Positions 9,078 through 14,370 of a DNA stretch of 14,370 nucleotides are shown piece after piece (position 1 is the first letter of the stretch; each line of letters starts with the position of its first letter). A program made the translations under genes and the position numbers. The DNA is from JASJHI01 sp965371355 (GTDB lineage: Bacteria > Actinomycetota > Acidimicrobiia > Acidimicrobiales > Ilumatobacteraceae): NCBI GenBank assembly GCA_965371355.1, contig CBDUYD010000072.1, positions 1 through 14,370 of the forward strand, written 5' to 3'. The notes beneath the pieces were generated by a model. The model was not told the DNA's origin and ran no database searches. It worked only from the letters and a program-made list of their open reading frames with translations.

Positions 9078-9521
9078 ATGGCTGCCCAACTGAAGGCGCT
9101 GGTGCTGTGCGATTTCGCGCAGGTGCGAGAGGGGCTGCTGTTCGTGCAGTCGGGTGGCCTCACCCGGCTCGCGGCACCGAGCTTCCCCGCCAAGTTCCCG
9201 TGCCGGGTGGCCGCGCTGGTCTACTCGCCTCCCGACGAGGCCACGGTCGCCCACCAGGTCGTGATGAAGGTCAAGTCGGCCTCCTCCGCCCTCGTCATCG
9301 CGACGATCAACGTGGCGCTCCACGAAACCGCTCCGTCAGCCGGCCTGGCTCCCGGCGAGGGACGGCTCGTACCGATCGTCGTGCCGCTCGATTCGGTCGC
9401 GTTCCCCGAACCCGGCGAGTACGACCTGCAGGTCGACGTCGATGACCAGTTCGCCGGCGATCTGTCGTTCCGCGTCCTCGAGCGTGCCGCGCCGGGTGGA
9501 GCGGAGCGCCCTGCGACGTAG
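9078..9521 (+). CDS. Conserved hypothetical protein, DUF6941-like
   Basis: 147 aa, no signal peptide or membrane segment. The N-terminus KALVLCDFAQVREGLLFVQSGG and the C-terminus PGEYDLQVDVDDQFAGDLSFRVLE are reminiscent of the DUF6941 family of small beta-sandwich-like proteins of unknown function. This match is from memory of the pattern, not a search. The start ATG 9078 is preferred because the family-like motif starts there and TACGGT ends 7 nt upstream (a leaderless-type -10 with no Shine-Dalgarno). An in-frame ATG at 8961 would add 39 residues of unconserved sequence. The DNA uses the same GTC/CTC-rich codons as the neighbouring genes. It lies between tRNA-Tyr and the large secreted protein gene, with no evident functional link to either. 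Confidence 0.72.
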   Translation: MAAQLKALVLCDFAQVREGLLFVQSGGLTRLAAPSFPAKFPCRVAALVYSPPDEATVAHQVVMKVKSASSALVIATINVALHETAPSAGLAPGEGRLVPIVVPLDSVAFPEPGEYDLQVDVDDQFAGDLSFRVLERAAPGGAERPAT

Positions 9522-9522
9522 C

Positions 9523-9568
9523 CGTCCGTCACGTCGTCGGGCACGTAGCCGGACGCCGAGATTCGGCG
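9523..9568 (+). terminator. Candidate terminator: two adjacent hairpins after the small hypothetical gene
   Basis: CGTCCG (9523-9528) pairs with CGGACG (9550-9555), with ACGT/ACGT pairing nested inside. An alternative, overlapping stem CGCCGA-GAT-TCGGCG (9554-9568) is perfect over 6 bp and is followed by CTGTT. The two stems share 9554-9555, so they compete. They lie directly after the stop at 9519-9521 and could terminate that gene. The U-tract is poor. Confidence 0.35.
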
Positions 9569-9570
9569 CT

Positions 9571-9600
9571 GTTACCGACGTGTTACCGCCGACCGTTACA
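9571..9600 (+). promoter_or_regulatory. Triple GTTAC repeat upstream of the secreted protein gene
   Basis: GTTACCG at 9571-9577, GTTACCG at 9582-9588 and GTTACA at 9595-9600 occur in phase at 11 and 13 nt, about one DNA turn apart, ending 10 nt before ATG 9611. This could be a regulator-binding array. GTTACC (9571-9576) and GTTACA (9595-9600), 18 nt apart, could also serve as poor -35/-10 elements. No better promoter is visible in the 89-nt gap. Confidence 0.35.
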
Positions 9601-9610
9601 ACTCGGTTGC

Positions 9611-12600
9611 ATGGCGAACGAAGACTCACGGCGGATGATCTTTCACGCGCGGCGGAGGCGGTGGTCGCTGTTGGTCGTGGTCGGCATGATCGCCACGTTG
9701 CTCACGCTCTCGGCACCACTTCCGGGTAGCGAGGTGGTCCACGCGGCCACGACCCCACCCGACATCGGGCTCCCGCAGTGCGTCGTAGACGAGGCCGGCA
9801 ACGAAGGGTTGGGGTGCATCAGCAACGATGTCGGCGACTTGTCGGTTGCATTCAGCGGCAAGGCGGGGCCGGGCAACACCGTGGGCGTGACCACCTCGCC
9901 CGCCAAGCCCCCATGCCCCCGATTCGACGTGATCGACTGTTACTTCGAGGTGTACCAGCCATCGATCGGCGGCTGTGTCTACCTGGCCAACAATGACCCG
10001 GCCGACGTTCGGTCGTGCAACGGGTCGCTGTACGTCGAGCAACCGCCGTCCTCGGGGCCGACGCTCACCCGGGTCGGGCCGAGCGACTGCAAGGGGCGAT
10101 TCAACACGGTCTACATATATGGCGGCGACGCACGGTTCCCCGAACAGCAGTGGCCGGCGGTGGCGGCCAAGGCGTTGCAATGCTCGTTCGAGTACAGCGG
10201 CAGCTACCCGGCGTACGACGCACTCGACGGCCCGACATTCTTCATCGGCCGTGTGTCGGTCAAGATGTGCGACGCGCCGGTCGGCAGCAACAACTGCGCC
10301 AATCCGCGCTCGGTGAGCGCGCAGGGATGGGTCGGCGTCGACGGCACCCTCCGACCCGGTGTGCCCGAGGCCTCTTGCACGGTGCAGACACAGTCCGGGC
10401 CCGGCGGGTCGCGCATCACGTTCGCCAACACGTCGACGACGACCGGCACCAACGAACCGGCGCCGGCGGTCGAGTGGACCTTTCCGGACGGTTCGACCTC
10501 TGCAGCAGATCTCGTCACCAAGACCGCAGCGGACCCGGGCACGTACACCGCGACGATCGTCGCCACGACCAGCGGCCGGGAGGACACGGCGACCTGTTCG
10601 GCCGATGTCACCGCGCCGCCACTCGTCGGCTCGATCGTGCTGCGCCACGACGACGCGAGCAACACGTCGGGCAAGTTCGAGATCGATGAGGAGTTCGACG
10701 TCGTCGTCGTCGCCGGCGCCGATGCCGGACTCGGCGACCTGAGCGTGAACGTCAACGCGGTCGGCCTGTTCAACGCCGCACCCAATCTCGAGGTGCTCAG
10801 CGGGCCGAGCCCGTCGATCGTCAACCCGCTGACGATCGCACCGACCGGACGTGAGCGGTTCACCTGGCGGGTCAAGGTGTCGTCGATCGGCCGGTTCACC
10901 CTCCGCGCCGGTCTGACCGCTACCGATCGCGCCGGTCGGACCGTCCCAGCGGTCGACCTCGAGGCGAACGGGCAGGGCGGCGGCAACCTCGAGGTCGCGC
11001 TCGAGTTCAATCCCGAGGAGGCTGACCTCGAACTCGTCGAGAACATCGACGACGGCACAGCCCAGCCCGAGCCCCAGGACGTCCGTGTGACCGTGACCGT
11101 CACCAACCCCGACGGCGGCCCGGTCGAGGGAGTCACCTTCCCCGACGATCTGAAGATCCTCGACAAGGACCTCGTCGCCACGACCGGTATCCCCCGCCTC
11201 GTCGACAAGGCGGGCCCGTTCGCGCCCGGCGGCGATCCGGGCCCGGTCGACGTCGGACCCTTCACGCTCGCCGCGGGGGAGAGCCGCGCGGTCGACTACG
11301 TGCTGGAGGCGCGCGACGACGGACGCTTCGAGGTCCGAGCCGAGATCGAGTACACCGGCGGTGGCGACTTCCTAGTCGCGGTCGGTGCCGAGCTCTACAA
11401 CATCGGGGCGAACGCGCTGCTCGGCATCGAACTCGTCAACGAGGCACCCGACGGCCTGCTCAATGGCGGCGACCGCGTGCTCGTGACCGGTTACCTCGAG
11501 AACCTCTCGACGACCGAGACCGTGACCGTCGAGATGGAGACGTTCGAGTCGACCGCAACCGGCAATGCCCACGTGCTCTGGCTGCGCGACTTCGACACAC
11601 CACTCGACGGCGTCTGCGGGTGGATCCCCCAGGACATCGAACTCGAAGCCGGCGAGCGCGTGTTGATCCACGGTGCGATCGCCACCCATCCCAACGGTGG
11701 GACTCGCAGTCAGGTCTCCTTCGACACGCCCGACGCAACCGTGCGTCGCTTCATCGGTGAGGGCGCGGCGGCGGTCAAGACCGAGGTGCCACTCGTTCCG
11801 AGCGAGATCCTCATGACGAGCGCCTCCGAGGTCGAGGTCGACTTCGGCGTCGACACTTCGGTCGAGCTCGGCCAGTGGAGCGCGAGCGCCTACGCGGCCG
11901 GGATGACCGTTGGTTTGATCTCGGGGGCATCGGAGTGGGCGATCTCGGGCGTCAACGGGATCGCGGCGCTGCTCGAGGCCGCCGGATCGTGGGAGAACTG
12001 GGCGGCCCTCGTCGAACACGGTCCCGAGATGATGCTCAAGGCCGTGTCGTGGTACGTGAAGAACTGGCACCTCCGGTCGCCGCAGGAGAAGGTGCAGTTC
12101 GTCGCCGAGATGTCGGAGGACTTCGGGCAGTTGCTCGTCGCTGCAGGCGTCGCGCTGGAGGATGCCGAGACGCAGAAGTCGCTCGCGGAAGCGTTGCTCC
12201 CCGGATGGTTCGACCAGGTCGCGGCGGCGTACGCCAACAACGACCCCTTCGCGATGGGCGAGGCGTTCGGGCGCGGAGCCGGCTATGCGGCAGCCGAGGT
12301 GGCGAGCTGTATTCCCTTCAGCCCCAAGTACACGGGCAAGTTCCAGAAGCTCGCCGCCGCCGACGAGGCGGCCAATGCGCAGCTCGTGGAGAAGGCGCGC
12401 CGAGCGGCGGCCGCCGGAGGCACCACCGCGATTCGCCAGGTCGCGCGCCGCGACATTCCGAACGGGACCTTCATCGACGCCGCCCGATCGGTCGCGTGGG
12501 GTGTCGGCAAGACGGCCCACGAGAAACTGCAGGGATACGCGCAGACGAACAAGCTGCTGATCACACTTCGCGATCGCAGCCCTGGTTCGATCGCTCGTCT

Positions 12601-14370
12601 CGCCGAGGGATTCGTCGAGAAGTACGAGTTCATGAAGCTCAAGAACGTGCGCATCGACGTCGACGGTCCACTCGGCTATCTCGACGACCACGCCGACATG
12701 GTCGCCTTCAAGAAGCCGCTCAGCGCCGGCGAGCTCGACGACGCGGTGGCCGGCCTCCCGCCGGCGCTGGTCGACGACGTCCGCAAGCGGAACGCCAAGC
12801 GGGCCAAGGAGTGGGACGACTGGTTGTCGACATACCGAGGGTGGGAGGACACCGGATTCCCGTCGGGATTCCGCTACAACAACAACGGCGCACACCTCCC
12901 CGACATAAAGAGCAAGCTCCCGTTCCGGCTCGATCCGGTGAAGGTCGACGGCGTCGCCGTCGACGACTACTTCGTGCCGCAGGTTTTCGTCCATGGCAAG
13001 TGGCGTGGGTTCACCGGCGATCTCGACCTCATCGACATCCGTCGGATCGACGGTCAGGCGCTGTCGCCGAGGCAGGCGTCGAAGGTGTATGACGACCTCC
13101 AGCACCTCGACGGGGTCAACCTCCGTCACGGCGACACGGTTCACTGGGTCGCCGACCCTGACCTGACGCCTGAGCAGGTGTTCGACATCAAGGTCGGCCA
13201 GCTCTCGGACTACTTCGTCGGCGGCCCCGACCGGGCCCTGCAGTATGCGCCCGACGGGGCGCGCGCTGTGCAGCTCGACTCGGCGAAGTCGTTCGTGCTG
13301 CGCAAGGCCGATGGCGGTGTCGCGGGGCGCACCACCTATGTCACCTGGGAAGGTGGGGTGCAGCACTGGACCCAGAACTGGACCGGCCACGGCGTGGTCG
13401 AGATCGACTTCTCGTACTCGGTCTTCAATCTCCCGGCGTTCGTGGCCCCCGCCGACTGGGTGCTCGGCGACGACTGTCGCGCCCGCATGGATCGCGCCGA
13501 CGGTTCGATCATCCGCGAGAACGCGGTGGGCGCGCAACTCGAGGTGTACGAGAACGGTGCCTGGACGACCCTGACCGAGGGGCAGTGCACTTCATCGGCC
13601 ACGAATGGCACGCCTGCCGCCGACCTCTTGTCGGGCCTCGGCACGGCAACCCCGCTCGAACTCGCGATCCTGCCGCAATCGGGTCTCTGGGCCCCGGCGG
13701 CCGCCGGCGACACGTCGATCGAGGTCCATGACCTGCCCACTCTGTACGGCGACTGGGAACAGGATTGGTTCCGGATCGGCGACGAGATCCTGATCGAGCC
13801 GGGAACACCGTCGGAGGAGCGGCGGACGATCGTGGCGTTCGGCTCGTTCGTGCTCGACCGCCCGCTCGAGTTCGACCACGGGAGAGATGCCTTCGTCACG
13901 GTCGCCGTACCGAGCGGTGCAATGGTCACCTCTGTGGTGCCTGCTCGGTTGGTGGAGTCGCGCGGCGGGGACGGGTTTGCGACGGTTGATGGTCTGTTCG
14001 TCGGTGGTGGGATGCGTGGTGCGGGTGAGGTGTTGGAGTTGCAGGTGACCGGTCGTGGTGGTGTTCCCGATCGTGGGGTGGCTGCGGCGGTGTTGAACGT
14101 GACGTCGGCGAACTCGGCGGCGGCTGGGTTCGTGGCTGTGTATCCGTGTGGGGATCGGCCGATCGCGTCGGCGTTGAACTTCTCGGGGGCCAATGTGGCC
14201 AACGAGGTGGTGGCGGGGTTGTCCGCTGATGGGAAGGTGTGCATCTATACGCACAAGGCGACCGATCTGATCGTCGACGTCACCGGATACGTGCCCGATG
14301 GTTCGGGGTATGCGCCTGTGGTGCCTGCTCGGTTGGTGGAGTCGCGCGGCGGGGACGGGTTTGCGACGGT
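9611..14370 (+). CDS. Large secreted multidomain protein with PKD/Ig-like domains, cyclase-toxin-like region and C-terminal surface repeats (3' end outside window)
   Basis: One frame with no stop from ATG 9611 to the window end, at least 1586 aa and incomplete. Residues 1-45: signal peptide (RRRRW, then a hydrophobic stretch, likely cleavage VHA|A at 45/46). About 46-245: Cys-rich region (about 10 Cys). About 256-337: PKD-like domain (VEWTFPDGS ... DPGTYTATIVAT). About 338-753: three further beta-rich Ig/CARDB-like segments. About 754-960: alpha-helical region with NNDPFAMGEAFGRGAGYAAA, like polymorphic-toxin linkers. About 990-1180: similar to edema factor/CyaA/ExoY cyclases, with Lys1004, Lys1009 and Lys1011, then TGDLDL with Asp1137 and Asp1139, then His1173-Gly1174. 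About 1360-1437: small beta module (AAAGDTSIEV ... ILIEPG). From about 1441: 128-aa surface modules. ATG 9635 is an alternative start that keeps the signal peptide; neither start has a Shine-Dalgarno. The overall function is unknown: a secreted effector or an adhesin are both possible. Confidence 0.85.
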   Translation, partial: MANEDSRRMIFHARRRRWSLLVVVGMIATLLTLSAPLPGSEVVHAATTPPDIGLPQCVVDEAGNEGLGCISNDVGDLSVAFSGKAGPGNTVGVTTSPAKPPCPRFDVIDCYFEVYQPSIGGCVYLANNDPADVRSCNGSLYVEQPPSSGPTLTRVGPSDCKGRFNTVYIYGGDARFPEQQWPAVAAKALQCSFEYSGSYPAYDALDGPTFFIGRVSVKMCDAPVGSNNCANPRSVSAQGWVGVDGTLRPGVPEASCTVQTQSGPGGSRITFANTSTTTGTNEPAPAVEWTFPDGSTSAADLVTKTAADPGTYTATIVATTSGREDTATCSADVTAPPLVGSIVLRHDDASNTSGKFEIDEEFDVVVVAGADAGLGDLSVNVNAVGLFNAAPNLEVLSGPSPSIVNPLTIAPTGRERFTWRVKVSSIGRFTLRAGLTATDRAGRTVPAVDLEANGQGGGNLEVALEFNPEEADLELVENIDDGTAQPEPQDVRVTVTVTNPDGGPVEGVTFPDDLKILDKDLVATTGIPRLVDKAGPFAPGGDPGPVDVGPFTLAAGESRAVDYVLEARDDGRFEVRAEIEYTGGGDFLVAVGAELYNIGANALLGIELVNEAPDGLLNGGDRVLVTGYLENLSTTETVTVEMETFESTATGNAHVLWLRDFDTPLDGVCGWIPQDIELEAGERVLIHGAIATHPNGGTRSQVSFDTPDATVRRFIGEGAAAVKTEVPLVPSEILMTSASEVEVDFGVDTSVELGQWSASAYAAGMTVGLISGASEWAISGVNGIAALLEAAGSWENWAALVEHGPEMMLKAVSWYVKNWHLRSPQEKVQFVAEMSEDFGQLLVAAGVALEDAETQKSLAEALLPGWFDQVAAAYANNDPFAMGEAFGRGAGYAAAEVASCIPFSPKYTGKFQKLAAADEAANAQLVEKARRAAAAGGTTAIRQVARRDIPNGTFIDAARSVAWGVGKTAHEKLQGYAQTNKLLITLRDRSPGSIARLAEGFVEKYEFMKLKNVRIDVDGPLGYLDDHADMVAFKKPLSAGELDDAVAGLPPALVDDVRKRNAKRAKEWDDWLSTYRGWEDTGFPSGFRYNNNGAHLPDIKSKLPFRLDPVKVDGVAVDDYFVPQVFVHGKWRGFTGDLDLIDIRRIDGQALSPRQASKVYDDLQHLDGVNLRHGDTVHWVADPDLTPEQVFDIKVGQLSDYFVGGPDRALQYAPDGARAVQLDSAKSFVLRKADGGVAGRTTYVTWEGGVQHWTQNWTGHGVVEIDFSYSVFNLPAFVAPADWVLGDDCRARMDRADGSIIRENAVGAQLEVYENGAWTTLTEGQCTSSATNGTPAADLLSGLGTATPLELAILPQSGLWAPAAAGDTSIEVHDLPTLYGDWEQDWFRIGDEILIEPGTPSEERRTIVAFGSFVLDRPLEFDHGRDAFVTVAVPSGAMVTSVVPARLVESRGGDGFATVDGLFVGGGMRGAGEVLELQVTGRGGVPDRGVAAAVLNVTSANSAAAGFVAVYPCGDRPIASALNFSGANVANEVVAGLSADGKVCIYTHKATDLIVDVTGYVPDGSGYAPVVPARLVESRGGDGFAT
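12560..13180 (+). other. Candidate edema factor/CyaA/ExoY-like nucleotidyl cyclase domain inside the secreted protein
   Basis: By eye, ITLRDRSPGSIARLAEG followed by K-Y-E-F-M-K-L-K (residues 1004-1011) matches the family pattern I..R...P.......G...K-x4-H-x-K, in which two lysines bind the triphosphate. DGPLGYL follows, where the family has DWG..aGyI. FTGDLDLIDI (Asp1137, Asp1139) matches T-[AG]-D-x-D-[ML], the two metal-binding aspartates. VNLRHGDTVHW (His1173) matches the later V..HG motif. Lys-to-Asp distance (133 residues) is close to that in CyaA (about 130). Differences: the catalytic-base His is Lys1009, the Asn after HG is not conserved, and the Asp-His gap is only 34 residues, without room for calmodulin-switch elements. 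It may be a distant, altered or inactive member. Confidence 0.45.
13932..14370 (+). repeat. 384-nt tandem surface-module repeat (one full unit and the start of the next)
   Basis: Bases 13932-13986 and 14316-14370 are identical over 55 nt and still matching at the window edge; the period is 384 nt, or 128 aa. The unit encodes PARLVESRGGDG ... VTGRGGVPDRGVAAAVLNVTS ... NFSGANVANEVVAGLS ... DLIVDVTGYVPDGSGY. This is the beta-rich C-terminal repeat seen in many secreted actinobacterial proteins, with a VLNVT core and a closing VDVTGY. Identity at DNA level implies recent duplication or ongoing homogenisation. More copies presumably follow outside the window. Confidence 0.9.

Noticed and set aside
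11372..13537. Long open frame of 721 codons on the minus strand
   Set aside because: It is a shadow of the secreted protein gene: Arg/Val/Asp/His-rich with no recognisable motif. The plus frame has a signal peptide, domains and repeats.
13932..14370. Repeat considered as CRISPR or mobile element
   Set aside because: The 384-nt period stays in frame and codes for a known actinobacterial surface module. There are no short spacers, terminal inverted repeats or transposase.

Overview
The window is high-GC DNA with actinobacterial traits: GTC/CTC-rich codon use, genes that mostly lack Shine-Dalgarno sequences, TANNNT boxes 6-7 nt before several start codons, and a long secreted protein ending in the repeated 'PARLVESR ... 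VTGYVP' wall/surface module of Actinobacteria. The overall style suggests a marine or soil Acidimicrobiia (Ilumatobacter-like) chromosome. That placement is inference from gene style; no marker gene was compared.

Layout. (1) 1-4050, plus strand: the 3' end of a complex I operon, with the tail of nuoL, then complete nuoM and nuoN (start/stop overlap of 1 nt). (2) 4051-4193: two tandem imperfect palindromes. (3) 4194-5243, plus strand: a MidA/NDUFAF7-type SAM methyltransferase. The eukaryotic homologue is a complex I assembly factor, so its position behind nuoN is suggestive. (4) 5290-6104, minus strand: an ArsR repressor and an SRPBCC/AHSA1 protein, translationally coupled. Their promoter is covered by two ATAAG-N6-CTTAT operators and appears to give a leaderless transcript. 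(5) 6232-8187, plus strand: acetyl-CoA synthetase. It converges through a hairpin with (6) a YajQ-family protein at 8233-8721, minus strand. (7) 8844-8925, plus strand: tRNA-Tyr(GTA). (8) 9078-9521: a small conserved hypothetical protein. (9) 9611 to the window end: one unbroken frame of at least 1586 codons encoding a secreted multidomain protein, cut off by the window edge.

The most interesting part is the secreted protein. It runs: signal peptide, Cys-rich region, PKD/Ig-like beta domains, an alpha-helical region like the pre-toxin linkers of polymorphic toxins, a segment whose conserved residues line up by eye with the edema factor/CyaA/ExoY nucleotidyl cyclase fold, and then near-identical 384-nt (128-aa) surface modules. 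Those modules are written in a different codon dialect (GTG/TTG/GGT) from the rest of the gene. The other regions are housekeeping (respiration, acetate activation, tRNA) with a small self-regulating ArsR unit. I saw no insertion sequence, integrase, CRISPR array or rRNA.
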